A DNA stretch of 64,000 nt from Epiperipatus broadwayi (GCA_028023455.1 JAQFVV010000012.1:4678023-4742022), one strand, 5' to 3'. Counted from the first letter of the stretch, positions 23,380 to 36,464 are shown. Program-made: numbers and translations. The notes: a model not told the origin generated them from the letters alone.

Positions 23380-23660
23380 AAGGTATAATCAATTAATTTT
23401 TGACATTGAATTTGTTACATTCTGTCTAGGATTGGACAGAATTTGGGCAAGCATGTTGTCTTTGTCCATATTTGTACAGGCTAGTTGATCCATTAGAAGT
23501 TGACCCTTGTTTCATGTGAATCAAAACTCCTCCACTGTGGACTGTAGAGCAGCTGCTGGACTTGTCCCTTTGCCTTCCTTTAGATATTCATGAAAGCTCT
23601 CTTTGTCCTGATCTGAACTACACTGCTAGCCAATTCTTATGGTCAGTTATAATTATGGCC
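23380..23660. other. G+C-richer unidentified patch
   Basis: The patch stands out from its surroundings (ggattggacagaatttgggc, gtggactgtagagcagctgctgg). The minus strand has fragments of open frame, for example QQLLYSPQWRSFDSHETRV, but I recognise no family. It is probably part of an old mobile element. Confidence 0.3.
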
Positions 23661-26600
23661 AACAAACACAAACTACAATAAAAAACTAGATAACTTCCAC
23701 AGTTATCAACAAAAATTATTATTCAATCCTTTTTTATATTTGGATTAGTTGATAATATATACTAATTAAAAACTGTTTTTAATCTCTAATTCTTTTGAAA
23801 ACAACTTTGAAATTTTATCAAAATTGTGATCTACAAAGATTTTTAAAAATAGATAATAGAAATGTTTACAATTATGAATGTTATTTTAACATAAAACAAT
23901 GCTTGTTTTTAATTTTAAAATCAGAATATAATAAAAATATTTATTAGACCTTTTTAAATGTTTAATTTATAATAAAATGTTATTTTAAATTGAAAATTAT
24001 TTCATTTTTTACTAGAATTATTTTATTTCAGGAAATGTAGAAAAATATCTACAAAATTTTTGTCTGTATATTTTTAGATACCATGATATTCATCTGTTGA
24101 TCTTTATTTATCTATTTATTGTTTAAGAAGATATTATGATAATAATTATAAAATCATAAATTAGTTTTCTGATCTCAAACTCCATCTTCCTATAGTTTTA
24201 TTTTCAACCTATATACTAAATTACAATCAATAAGAATTTTAGGTGGTGTATTATTAAATCTGAACCCCTATATCTTCCTGCAATAATTTTCATCTGTAAT
24301 TTATGAGATTCAGCTAATTATTACCTTTATATTTCTAACTTATATTTGTTTGATATCATTTTTATAGCTAATTGTTACTAAAAATTACAAACTAAAATTA
24401 CTTCTAATTCCATATAACTGTATTAAATTGTTCATCATAAAACATAAGATCCAATTTAAAATATCATTATTTCTCATTTTCAGTATTGTATATTTAAACA
24501 CCAACCTCTATACTCTCTTCATAATATACATATTGTCAACTTCTTTTATGATACATTTCATTAAATCATTAATCATATCTATTGATTTTAATTATAACTT
24601 TTAAAATAAATAATGACATAGATAACCAAATTAAATCTAATATTAATTTCACTATCTATTGATCTATTCCCCCCTATTGTAATGACATCTATATTTAAAG
24701 TATAGAATTAATATATGTACAAATATGATGTTGCAATCTTTTTTCTCTCTTTAAATATATGTTCCTAAACAAACAAACAAACAAACAAAAAAAAACTTTA
24801 ACTTTTACTGGCATTCCAATCATTCTACAGGATTCAGACTGGTTGCACATCAATATTATTATCACTTTCATTTAAAACACTTTTGTTTCAAGTATTCCAC
24901 TAGTTGCATGTTAATATTATAGTCATTTTTGCTCCATTTGTTCTCATCCGATGATTATTACAATTATCAAATTTTACATGACACCAGGTTATTGACAATG
25001 TAGCAGTTTTTTATTTTCCTTCAGTAATTAAAGATTATCTGCAACTTGGCTGATACATTTGATTTAAATACTCCTTGTGCTAGTAATAAATGATTCAGCA
25101 TCCAAATAATTCCTTACTTATTTTGGTTAGTATTATTATTAAAAAAATATTTTCCATTTTCATTTAACAGTAGAATAATATATTTCACATATGTTTTATA
25201 TTTCCTAATGCACTAAAGTTTATTTCATCTATTATTCAACAATTTATTCTCCATCCATATTTATTCTTTTTTAAATATTTTCTGGGATGGTTTTACTCTC
25301 TAACATTTATCTTTTTTTTTCAATTCTGGATGATAAATGATGCTTTCATTCATGCTAGCAGACAGCTATTATTCCGTACACTTATAAATATACTCATCAT
25401 TTAACCTATATAACACTCAGTACAATTTTTTTTTAACTTTACATAAAATTAATGTTAAAATTAGTACTGCCCAGTTTTAATCATTTCTTCAATTAAAATT
25501 TTATTCAAACCTGCTTTAAGGTTTATCTTTGATTATGATGGATACTTTTCCATTCACAGCTAGTTCTTTTATTATCTATTACTATTTTGGTTGTAGATAA
25601 TGTTAAAAATATATACTTATCTCTATCAGAAATAATTTGCCTTTTATTTATCCCTGGCTTATAACTTGATCTTGTCCAATTATTTTGAATACTTCAACTA
25701 GTTTAGCAATTAAATCCAGTGTAAATACAGTACTCTCAAGGTTTTCCTTTAGTGAGTTTCTTCCTTGGTCACAATTTGGGATATACATATAATTTTTCCT
25801 CTTCATTTTATATTATTTTCTCCATATAATGATTTCAAGAAATTTTCCAAGAACCATTAATTGTTGAGTTGCCCATAGAAATCAATTTAATTTACTCTTG
25901 TACTTTAATGAAGCTTTATAACCTATATCATTTAAATTATTGCATAGATAAAATTCATTACTTTTTTTTTCAAATAATAATAATATTTAAGTAATTTTTT
26001 GCAAACTTTTAGGATAAAAAAAAAAAACAAGTTACTTACTTGTTCCTCAATCTGTGATTTTTTTCCCTTTTTCCAATTTAATATTCCCTCAACTTTTCTT
26101 AATGATTGTCTACAGGCTGTTTATTGGTTCATTTTTCCCACTTCTTTGATTCTATATTTTATGAGTTATAAGTATTTGATGTATATTTAAAACAAATATT
26201 TTCAGTTTTAAAATATTTCTCAATAAAAATAATACTTTTAGAAACTGAATAAAATACAATTTACTTTATATTGATTTATATCATTTTGATTTTATTTTTA
26301 TAGGTTAAGCTTCGATATTACTTTTATGATTTTTAATCACAACATTTATAAAATAAATCTTAATTATTTGTTTTTAAATATAGTTTAAGATTTAACTAGA
26401 AATAATAATTACTTTTATAATATTAGACATGTACAGATAATAATTATTTCTCTATATTATGCATATTTGTATAGAAAATTAGATTTGAACTTCACTATAA
26501 TTTTAAATACTATCAAATGTTTACTTATTTGTAACTATAATACATTTATAGTTTATTATTTTTATATTTTATGTACATTTGGAACCAACTATTTTACCCA

Positions 26601-27039
26601 GCATTTATATCTTTTATATGACTTTAAATGGACTAAACCTAATTTCAAATCTTATAATAACTAAAATGACAATTACCTTTCCTAGCTTAATAAGTATCTA
26701 TCTTTTTGATTTAATAAAATTTAAAATTTTGCATCTTAAAATTTTATTCCCACTTTTTTATGATGGTGTGTACCAATATAAAGAGCACAATATATATATA
26801 TAATTTGAGATTAATTTACTCTAACTTTCTTTATATAATTGAATTGCCCTCTAGCTGCAATATATGACAATAAATTTTAATGACAAAAAAGAATTCATCT
26901 CTGCCTTTTTCCTTTTTTGATCTAAACAATTGCCTGCAATGATTTTTGCAGAAAAATTTAATTTTTAATCAATCATAAATTTGTTTCTTACTATGTTTTA
27001 ACATATTTTACATACGAATTTGGCAAGTATTTTGTCAAT
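23661..27039. other. AT-rich DNA without a recognised feature
   Basis: Apart from an AAAC microsatellite at 24766-24788 and T-runs, nothing recognisable is present. Short frames at 25999-26190 and 26467-26803 are dominated by I, F, Y and N and are not called genes. Confidence 0.6.
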
Positions 27040-27850
27040 GATAAATTAAATACTAGTGAATTTACTATGCTAAATATTTATAATAGTTGTAAGAGAATCA
27101 CACCTGACATATGTGTTGTATGAATTTGTAAAGCTGATGAATACTCTTACTTTCTAAACATAAGATAGAGTCTTTAAAGAGATAAGAATGAATCCACTTT
27201 AACATATCACATGTTATACGCATATTGTCGAGGTTATAGCCTCAGTAAATATTACTTACGTAATCAATATGCTTTTAATAAATTTATAATTACAACTTTA
27301 AATTCCTCAGCTTTGTAAATTTGCTTAAGATTGGCTTTTATAATACATTTAGTAAAAAAAAAATATAATGGATTTATTTTTATTTTTTCAAAGACTCCAT
27401 CTTGTGTTTAAAAAATGAGAGTGTTCCTCCGCTTCTTAATTTTATACAGCAATGTGTCAGAGGTAATTTTATTATGATTATTACAAATAAAATCACAATA
27501 CTAGGTAAATAATTAGTTATGTACTTTTAATATTACATCTAATACTTATGTGCAGTCAATTGTAAAAATTTTGCATAAGTCATTTGTCAATATATAAAAA
27601 ATGGTATTAAAAGTGATTGATTAACACCTTCCATTCTCATCCCTAACTACTTAAGATTGGTCTATGTATAATATACATTTAGATAAAAAAGATATGATGG
27701 ATATAATCTTATCTTTTCAAAAATTCTATCTTGTGTTTAGAAAGTGAGAGTATTCCTCAGCTTTGTAAATTCATACAGTGCATTTGTTGGGAGTGATTAC
27801 CTTATGATTATTACGAATAAAATCATAGTGCTAGATAAATAAATAATTAG
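27040..27850. repeat. Cluster of three related repeat copies, one inverted
   Basis: Direct copies at about 27325-27520 and 27652-27850 share tctatcttgtgtttagaaag, gagagtattcctcagctttg and aataaaatcatagtgctag. The sequence at 27040-27200 is an inverted, diverged copy of the same unit (ctttctaaacataagataga). Between them, 27231-27290 matches the end of the foldback element at 28.9-29.4 kb (gaggttatagcctcagtaaatattacttacgtaat). These are probably MITE-like remnants. Confidence 0.6.
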
Positions 27851-28190
27851 TTCCATATATGCTAAATATTTTGTATTCATATTATTGTATGCTATAGTTA
27901 TATAGTCATATGCAATGAGTTAATCTCCAAAACATTTCATAATATATTTATTATTATAAATTCTTATACTTTACATAATATTAGTGTTTAAAACATCATT
28001 GACAAGATTAGAAATAAAGAAAATGTTTAGAAATAGATTTTTGATTAATTGAAAATGTTATCCTTTTAGTAAAAGCATTGCAGACAATCCTTTGAATCAA
28101 AGAAAGATTAAAAAGCTAAAGAGGTATAATCCTTTTAGAAGGTATTATTATATTCTGTATCTAGAAGATACTTCATTTATATACAGACAG

Positions 28191-28294
28191 GTTTTTTTTT
28201 CATGTGTCATAGCATCGGCCGGAAGCGAACCCGCAACCTGGGTAACAGCTTATAAGGCAGTTGCGCTGTCCTCTCGACCACCAATGCTTGACTA
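28191..28294 (-). mobile_element. tRNA-derived SINE, minus orientation, with 12-bp TSD
   Basis: On the minus strand: gtcaagcattggtggtcgag (A-box region), an anticodon-arm-like gccttataagc, the B-box-like gcgggttcgcttccgg, the tail cgatgctatgacacatg and an A-run. The flanks atatacagacag (28179-28190) and atatacaaacag (28295-28306) differ at one base. It belongs to the TTATAA-loop variant, like the copy at 53314. Confidence 0.88.
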
Positions 28295-28868
28295 ATATAC
28301 AAACAGTTGCTAATGTTAATTTTAAATATAATTGATTTTTGTGATTGTTTAGAAATTTGCAAATATATTTTTGATGCATTATGCAATCAAATGTTTAAAA
28401 TATCTTTAGTATCCACGAACTTAGTACTACTAGGAGTAAGATATTTTTTGCAATCTTTTTTAATTTTGTCTGTTCTTTACATGATGACTCAATGACATTT
28501 TTAATGATATTAATTTATATTTTATGACAGTCTGGAGAGAAACAGAAAGTAAGCCTTTTGGTTCAATCATCTGATTAATTATAAGATTTGTTCAGAAATA
28601 TTTAATATCATACTGATATCTTCATTGGAAATTTTTTAGAGACATATATTTTAAATTACTGTTTGTACCATGTCTTTTCAAGTAATATGATTTTCTTATC
28701 AAATACTTTGTTTTAAGTGCATTTATCATTCTTATCATCACTATTAATAAAAATGAATATCCTAACCCCAAATGAAAAAAAAACCTGAAAAAACAGAGAA
28801 CAAGAAGTTAAAAGTTAGTTTTATGATTACTATTAAACACATTTGTGAAACAAAATTATATCCAGTTA

Positions 28869-29378
28869 TAATATTCATTAAGGCTGTAGCCTCAATCACA
28901 TGCATATAAAATGCGATAGTAGGGACCTCTACAGGTCTTAAAACCACAAGCTTACTCTTGGAAGAAAAGAGGAGAACCCCTTCTTTACTTCAACCTACTT
29001 TCTATTTAAATAGATGAAGCTGAAGCGGTTCGATCTGAGAGTGTGAAGCTATTCAATACTTCACTAATTAAGTCCACATTTCTTATTACACATTAATACT
29101 CGTGAAATCTTTCGATTTACAGCAAGTCAATGGAAAGATTTTATAGTGAGAAATCTATTACGATAATTTAAAGTTGTAATTATAAATTTATTTAAACGCA
29201 TATTCATTACGTAAATAATATTCATTAAGGCTGTAGCCTCAATCACAAGCTTGTGGTTTTAAGACCTGTAGAGGTCCCTACTATCGCATTTTATACGCAT
29301 GTGATTGAGGCTACAGCCTTAATGAATATTATTTACGTAATGAATGTGCGTTTAAATAAATTTATAATTATATCCAGT
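28869..29378. mobile_element. Foldback element with two competing hairpins
   Basis: The arm at 28871-28952 (cattaaggctgtagcctcaa ... ccacaagctt) is inverted at 29247-29330. A second inverted pair, 29150-29247 and 29300-29378, shares the middle block and carries tacgtaaataatattcatt and its complement. The ctgtagcctcaatcac block occurs three times in the element. No coding capacity. Confidence 0.7.
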
Positions 29379-30208
29379 TATATGTTTTAGGCTATTAATT
29401 TGACATTTTTTGATGATGTGTTCTACCTTTTTCAGAAATAAACATTCACATTGATTTTATGCAAATGTCTCTAGTACACATGATTTAATTAGATAAGTAA
29501 TTATATTCATTGTTCTTACAATGGCTTTAATAAATCAATATATTGTTATCTAGATATATTCAGTATTACTTACTATTGGTATACCTCCAGCAAAATTTAA
29601 TCGTCAATTTTAATTTTTTTTTATGAAGCAACACTGTTTTTGTTTTGCATAAAGATGTAATTCATATTTTTGCTTTTTTTATTTAGCAACTATTAAATGT
29701 ACATTTTTTAAAATTATGCCAAGTATATAATATGATATTGATATTTTATGCTTTATATAGAAGTTTTTGTCTTTTTTTTTTATTTGGTTGGTGGAAATTT
29801 ATTTTTCAATTTCATATCAATTTTTAATTTTTATAAAAATTCTCAAGATTATTTTGAAATTATATATATTCTTTCAAAGATGAATTTATTAACCTTCTAA
29901 CTTTAATTAAAAAAGTCCTTGAAAATTAATAAAAATATTTAATTATTTTATTTTTTTAGATTTTCTCTACAGTGAGATGAAGTAATATAAGTTGTATAAT
30001 TCTATATTTTTCCTATTCAACTTTTTTATTTTTTAATCAACTTTAATATATTCATTAGGGTTTTATCTAAAGATTTAATGTTTATTATAACAGTTATTCT
30101 GCAATTTTATTTCTACAATATTGCCCTTTCAAGAATAATATTAGTTATTTTATAAATCAAGTATAATAATAAAATACTAGTTTTTTAACTTCACCTTTGA
30201 TTAGTAAA

Positions 30209-30788
30209 TAGTTAATATTGCGCTTTACGCAAAAAAAGTGAAGCTTGTCTCAGTCTTATTACAAGTTATATGGCTTAGCGCTTTCAAAGACCTTGTGTCT
30301 CCATAATCATAGCCTACTTTTAACTGAAGTTTAGTTTTGGTTTATGTAAAATTTTATGCAAATTTTATAACAACCATTTTTGGAGATTGCAAAGCATGAT
30401 TCTTTCCAGTTTATTGCACAATTGTCATTTGCAATAAAGCACGTCTCTTTAATTTTTCATTTTATATCAAACAACAGGCCATGTGTTCGAACCCACTATG
30501 GCAAGGGCACTATGCATGGAACTAAATGATATAAAACAAAAAATTAAAGAGGCATGCTTTATTGCAAATGACAATTGTGCAATAAACCGGAAAGAATCTT
30601 GCTTTGCAATCTCCAAAAAATGGTCGTTATAAAATTTGCATAAAATTTTACATAAACCAAAACTAAACTTCATTTAAAAGTAGGCTATGATTATGGAGAC
30701 ACAAGGTCCCTGAAAGCGCTAAGCCATATAACTTGTAATAAGATTGAGACAAGCTTCACTTTTTTTGCATAAAGTGCAATATTAACTA
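30209..30788. mobile_element. Long foldback element, 261-bp arms
   Basis: The arms 30209-30469 and 30528-30788 have equal length and are close to perfect complements, with only scattered mismatches visible. They end in tagttaatattgcgcttta and its near complement. The 58-bp loop contains tgtgttcgaacccac, whose complement resembles a tRNA B-box. No clear TSD was found. The minus-strand frame of 68 codons inside is a by-product of the repeat. Confidence 0.8.
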
Positions 30789-31139
30789 TATAATACTAAT
30801 AATAATAAATTTAATATATATTGATTAATGTTGAATCATATTAATATGCATACTAAAGAAAATCATTTAATGATTATCTAATTTATATATTTATTGTCTG
30901 TCACATTAATTAAAAAAAGAGAACAAATTTAACCAGAAATGATATTATGAGAATATGATTTTACTTTATAGAAAAGTTAATGCTAACAATATAATGAATG
31001 CAAAACTGTTTTAAATAGTCACTATAGTGCAAGGATTTTTAAGTAAGCATTCTCCAAGAAATACTGAAGAAGGCATTACTAATCAGGCTACTCTCTACTC
31101 ATTTGTGAAGAATTTTATGGATTTTTAATTTTTATAAAC

Positions 31140-31680
31140 CAATTAAATGTCATGTGACATACCACGATTTTAGCTTACATATTGCTGTTTTGGTAACATA
31201 ATTTTTCAACTTTTTTATGTAACTTATTGTAAACTTTAGAAATGAATTATAGATGTCAGTTGACAGTGTTTAATAAATGCTACCCTGTGCTTTCATATCC
31301 AAAATCCACAGATTAATTTCATGCCAATGATTTTTATCGCTGAGGGGTTTTTGAACAAAAAACAGTACAACTGAACCCCTATCATTAATCTCTCTGTTAT
31401 GTCATCAAGCTATCAATTCAAAACTATAAACATATAAAAGTTTTTAATCTAAGTTACCCTGTTTGCTTACTTATTCAGTTCAGTTGGTATATATTTTGGC
31501 ATCCTTAGTTTTTAATAATTAAAATCACCTTTATCTTAAGGCCATAATTTAATATAAATCTATGCATAACATGACTTTAACTTACAAACTGCTGTTTTAG
31601 TAGCATACTTTTTCACTTTCTCAATGGTACTTATTGTGAACTTCATAGAGTAATAATAGTTATCTTTATAAATATCTATC
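31140..31680 (+). repeat. Diverged direct duplication about 400 bp apart
   Basis: The block gattttagcttacatattgctgttttggtaacat near 31170 recurs as gactttaacttacaaactgctgttttagtagcat near 31573. Both continue with tttttca and a cttattgt(a/g)aactt block. No protein motif. Confidence 0.55.
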
Positions 31681-31860
31681 TAATAATTGTAAATTTATCT
31701 AAGTTGTCTATGACCAAATTAATTATAACAATCACAAGATTATTTGAACCGTACAGAATATGTTTTTATATTTTATATGGATTGACTCCAGGTTATTAAC
31801 ATATATTGAATATCCTTCACATAAGATATATATATATTAATGTTAAATATATATATATTA

Positions 31861-32037
31861 AATAATAAATATTGTTATAGTAAATAATACACACTACTAC
31901 CTCAATATTTGATTAATATTCACATTCTCTGTCTTAATTATCCAAGACAATCTTCCTTATATACAAAGAGAACCAATAAGAAAGTGATTTCATGAGGTGG
32001 TAGTGTGTATTATTTACTATAACAATATTTACTATTT
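31861..32037. repeat. Inverted repeat, 44-bp arms
   Basis: 31861-31904 (attgttatagtaaataatac, then acactactacctca) is inverted almost perfectly at 31994-32037. The loop of about 90 bp has no recognised content. It is a MITE-like hairpin. Confidence 0.7.
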
Positions 32038-32040
32038 ATA

Positions 32041-33110
32041 AATGATTGCATTTGACATTATATATATATATAAACTAACTGTAGCTTCCGATGAGTTATG
32101 TAACATAAATAAACTATTAAAAGACAGAGTGATCCCATTTGATCTTTAGCATTGTTAGTATATTTTTTTAGTTTATTTATGTATTTTAAATGGAGTAAAT
32201 TTGATTTATTAGTTATATAAATGCTTAGAATTAATGATATAGAATCACTATTTAAATATATATATATTCGTGTTGTTATTTAATTTACTTTTTATATTAG
32301 TATAAAATTTAATATTGTGAATTAAGTCATTAATACTGCAAACATAATATTGAATTAATTAAAATGTTTAATTTATAGGTAACATGTTTTTAAGAAGTTA
32401 TTGATTTTTTTTGTTTACGTATTTATTTTTCTTTATCATAAAGTTTTTGCACCCTTTATAAAAATAATTTCATTTTATTCTTTCTTAAATGCTATATCTT
32501 GTATGGGCACTGAAAAGTATTCATTTATTATTTAACACTCATTAAAGCGCATGTACAGTAGCTGTAAAAGGCTGATATTTAGTGAATGAAAAATAATTTA
32601 AATAAAATACAATTTATTACTAAGATTAACGAAAATAACTTTTTTGCCACTAAAAATTGTTTTATTTTATACAAATAAAAGTTAACTGATTTTATAATAA
32701 TATGACTTGACAAGTTGTGTTTTTTTTAAATGAAGAATAACAACTGTACCTAAACTGACAAGCTCTAATATCTCAGTTAAAAACCTATTAAGTCAAATGT
32801 ATGACATTGTTTACATATGAGAATGGCAATTATTAAGAAAAATTCGAAAAATTTATTCCAGGATTTAAATTACTTTGACATATAAGTTTTTTCTTTGTGT
32901 ATGTGTTTTTTTTAACATTTGCAAGATAATTATTGAAAAATAAACTTGAAAAATAAGTTTAGATTTTAAAACCTGTTAGTAGCATAATTAAAATATTATT
33001 TCTTTTAACGTCAATTAAAAATATGTATAATAAATTTCAATTTGTTTTGAAATATTTATGAAATACTCAAACACACATTAATTTTTCAAAATAACAATAA
33101 TAACAATGCA
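32041..33110. other. AT-rich DNA without a recognised feature
   Basis: TA tracts at 32060 and 32256 are the only simple repeats. No open frame or motif worth calling. Confidence 0.6.
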
Positions 33111-33433
33111 ATCTTTTTTAGGAAGATTGTTTTACATTTTCATTTATCATTGTCAAACTCCCTCCACTCACAACTTTGACGCCATCCATTTCAGATAAAT
33201 ACACTAATGATTATTACTAATCATTTTCGAAACTAGAGATTATCTCTAGCACCAGATATAAACTTTAAACCTCAGTTAAAGATTAATATATCTGATTTTT
33301 TAAAATTTACACACACGAAGTTATTCACCTTTCTCTGTCCCGTATGTAATATCTTTATAGATATAATAAATACCTCCACACTTCTCCAATTCTTTTCAAA
33401 TTCATATAAATAAAGATATAATAAAAGACAAAT

Positions 33434-33486
33434 GATCCCCAAGATGCATTTCATGCTGAACCAGCACTCATCAGTTGGCCCAGGTC
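33434..33486 (-). ncRNA. Hammerhead ribozyme, intact core
   Basis: On the minus strand: CCAA, CTGATGA, stem II GTGCTG / CAGCAT around loop GTT, GAAA, then TGCATC and TTGG. U1.1-A2.1 to G1.4-C2.4 (TTGG/CCAA) form the base of stem I; the last A of GAAA pairs with the T before the cleavage base, and the cleavage triplet is ATC. All invariant core bases of a hammerhead are present. Stem III is very short (AT/AT around GC). Distal stem I pairing (GATC with GACC) is imperfect. Confidence 0.85.
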
Positions 33487-33618
33487 ACTATCTCTCATAT
33501 ATATCTCTATTATATGCAAAGTTGTGAGTGGAGGGAGTTTGACAATGCTAAATTAAAATGTAACAATTTACTCTAGATAAATATTCTGCATATAATAGAG
33601 ATATACCTGAAAGATAGT

Positions 33619-33671
33619 GATCTGGACCAACTGATGAGTGCTGATTCAGCACAAAATGCATCTTGGGGATC
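33619..33671 (+). ncRNA. Hammerhead ribozyme, one core base changed
   Basis: It has the same fold as its inverted partner: GATCTGGACCAA, CTGATGA, a fully paired stem II GTGCTG / CAGCAC with loop ATT, then AAAA in place of GAAA, TGCATC and TTGGGGATC. Stem I pairs TTGG/CCAA and GATC/GATC with TGGA on one side and G on the other. Loss of G12 should abolish cleavage. Confidence 0.8.
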
Positions 33672-34194
33672 ATTTGTCTTTTATTATATCTTTATTTATA
33701 TGAATTTGAAAAGAATTGGGGAAGTGTGGAGGTGCTAATTATATCTATTTTAGGAAGATCTAATAATTATTTAAGTTCTCTTTTACTCTATTTGAAAATG
33801 TCAATCCTTCACTTGAGTAATATAATTTGAATAAAAGAATAATTTTTGGATACTAAGAACTGCCATTATTCAAAAACCAGAACTATAATCTGTTTGATAC
33901 AATTTTTTTATAATCATGAATACCATATGCATTTACACATGGGTCATAATTAAAATAATTTGGGATCATATATGAACTTCTGTAAAAAAGTATTATTTAC
34001 CTCCAAAAATATTAATAGTTTTTTCTATTTTTCTGTATTAGTCATAGGAGATAGCTTTCCTTATTAAAACCCATCATGTAGACATTGAGTAAATGTCCAC
34101 ATTGAGTAAATGCATTAGACAGCAATAAAAGTCTATTACAATTATCTCATCATTCTATGTAAGTACAGTGATATTCTGAGATATGAAAACGAAT

Positions 34195-34435
34195 TGCATT
34201 TTTATATTGGAGTATTTCCATCATCTAATATGTGTATTGAATGTCTTTAGAAAAATTTAACTTTATTTAAATACATTCAACTGTTAATTATAGCACATCA
34301 AACAGGTTGAATGTATTTGGAATATTTAATAAGTTAAAGTTTTCCTAAAGACATTCAATACACATATTAGATGGTGAAAATAGTCCAATATAAAAATACA
34401 ATTAAAACACCATCATCACAAACTTCAGGAAAACA
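34195..34435. mobile_element. Palindromic MITE, copy 2 of 4
   Basis: The arms catctaatatgtgtattgaatgtctttag (34214-34242) and its complement (34346-34374) enclose a smaller inverted pair (atacattcaa / ttgaatgtat). Outer blocks are ttttatattggagtatttcc and tagtccaatataaaaat. It is the same family as at 22.5, 41.4 and 51.8 kb. Confidence 0.75.
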
Positions 34436-34729
34436 ATATGAAAACTAAATAGCTGGATAAGAGTGAAAGAGATATCTTTATTTGTGAAAATTAAGCAATT
34501 TGGTCTTTTAATAATTATATCTATATACCAAAACAAAATAACAGTGACTCTAATTGTAAGGACTTACATAATTCTACTTACAAACATGTGTTAACAAGAG
34601 GGATAATACTATTGACAAACACCTTTTTTTTTTTTTTTCAAAAATATATAACTTTATTTGAATCAAAATTCTTGTTACAATTTGTTATCCAATATTTCAA
34701 CCCATTGCATACAATCATTTTCAAAGGTT

Positions 34730-34915
34730 CTCTGTTTGTCTGTCTGTCTCTGTCCATCCATCTGTCCATCCTTCCATCCATCCATCCATCCATCCATCCA
34801 TCTATCTATCTATCCATCCATCCATCTATTCATCCATCCATCCATCTATCTATCTATCTATCTATCCATCTATCCATCCATCCATCCATCCATCCATCCA
34901 TCTATCCATCTATCC

Positions 34916-34985
<70 letters not shown>
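34730..34985. repeat. TCCA/TCTA microsatellite
   Basis: Compound tetranucleotide array: TCTG, then TCCA runs mixed with TCTA, then a pure TCTA run of about 70 bp (34914-34985). The long frames across it (34588-35319, 34658-34987) consist of repeated SIHPSIYL-like residues and are artefacts of the repeat. Confidence 0.95.
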
Positions 34986-36190
34986 AATAAAAATCATACA
35001 GATTTTTGATTCCCAACATGAAATACATATTAACTGTTTGTATTATGCATACTTATCATTTTTTTTTATTGAAAACTGCATTTTTAAAAAAGAGCCAATT
35101 GAAATAATAATTCTCAAAAATAATATCATGAACAAATACTCTTCTTTTACACTTTATATTTTGGTAAGTATTCAAATTATCTATTTATTTATATTTTTTT
35201 TATTTTTCAGATTTTATATAAATTTATTTTCAACTTTAATTCACTATATTTATTTTTCTCCCAAACACTTAAATTATTATTTTATTTGCAAATATTCACA
35301 TATTTTTTTATTTATTTGAAAATATTTCATTTTTTATATATAAATATTTTTTAATTACTCTTTCTTATCATGTTTATATTTTCTATCATTTGCACATTGT
35401 ATGTTAAATTCATATACTATTTAAAACTAAACAAATGTGAATGTTTGTGGTGCTTTTGAATATACATATATTGAATATAAGTGGATCACATTTTTCAAAT
35501 AAAAAATAGAAGATTACAACTTTCTTTAATAATGAGCTCTGTCTGCATTGTTATAACAAATATATAGTATTACTACATAATTACATTAATAGATTGACTT
35601 TTTAAACATTCTAAGACTGAAAAATATAAAATGGCAGCATCCATGACTTCAGAAATTCATGTTTTTTAAAAAAAAAATTAAATAACTAAAAATTTAAAAG
35701 TAAAAATTTAAATTTATAATTTTGGCATGTATTCATGTATATGAATGGTGTCATAAATTATTTCTTAACCATACATCATTATTCTCTCAGTCATGTGCAT
35801 ATTTTCAATTTATTACTATATTGTTTTTTTTTAAACTACAGTAATTTATTTTTAAATACTTTTATTAAAGTTAGAAAATCAGTTAGTTTGTTAACTTTTG
35901 AACTTTTGTAAATTAAAATGAAATTTTTAAATTGAGGTTTGATATATTTAAATTCATTAGAATTGATTGAAAATTGATATATAATTAAGTTATAGCAACC
36001 TAATCCATTTGAAACTTTTATCTTTTCAATACATCAATAACTTCATGTATCACAATTAACAATTATTCTTAGAACTTTCATTTGTTTTTAATAATAATCA
36101 TGAGAGGGCAGTATTTTTTTTTTCTTTCAATTTAATAACATTTTTAATAATTTTAAACTCTTAATGTATACATCATATTTAGGATGTGCA
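34986..36190. other. AT-rich DNA without a recognised feature
   Basis: T-runs and A-runs dominate. No motif or repeat structure of note. Confidence 0.55.
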
Positions 36191-36197
36191 CATAATT

Positions 36198-36464
36198 ATA
36201 TGCGTATAATAAATCAGTAACTAAGTTTTCTATTTAAAATTGTTTGATAGTTGATTTTTTTAATTTTAAAACAATTGTTTGTTTTTTTTAAAAAATGGTA
36301 AATTAGATAACTTACATTATTTAAAATGAAAGCAAAAAGTTAAAAAAGATCACAATTATTTTTTTAGCATTTTTTTAAAAAAAAAAACTTTTAAGATAAA
36401 ATAAATCTATCAAACAATTTTAAATAGAAAGCTTAGTTACTGATTTATTATACATATATAATTA
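36198..36464. repeat. Inverted repeat (MITE-like)
   Basis: The arm 36198-36250 (tatgcgtataataaatcagt, then aactaag) is inverted at 36408-36464 (ctatcaaacaattttaaata, then gatttattatacatata). Weaker pairing continues inward through A/T-rich sequence. Confidence 0.7.

Larger units (their letters stand above)
33128..33742. mobile_element. Hammerhead-ribozyme retroelement, inverted pair with 17-bp TSD
   Basis: Two partial monomers in opposite orientation form arms 33371-33520 and 33588-33755 (the end of the second arm runs into the right TSD). A further inverted pair, 33150-33179 and 33518-33547 (caaactccctccactcacaa), lies at the outer and inner borders. Each monomer carries a hammerhead motif (33434-33486 minus, 33619-33671 plus). 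The flanking repeats atcttttttaggaagat (33111-33127) and atctattttaggaagat (33743-33759) differ at one base. Outside the ribozyme the sequence differs from the 39-kb and 61-kb copies, so this is a separate subfamily. Confidence 0.8.

Noticed and set aside
30467-30673. 68-codon minus-strand frame
   Set aside because: It lies entirely within the foldback element at 30209-30788.
34588-35319. 243-codon open frame, the longest in the window
   Set aside because: It reads through the TCCA/TCTA microsatellite (repeated SIHPSIYL) and AT-rich flanks; no independent coding signal.
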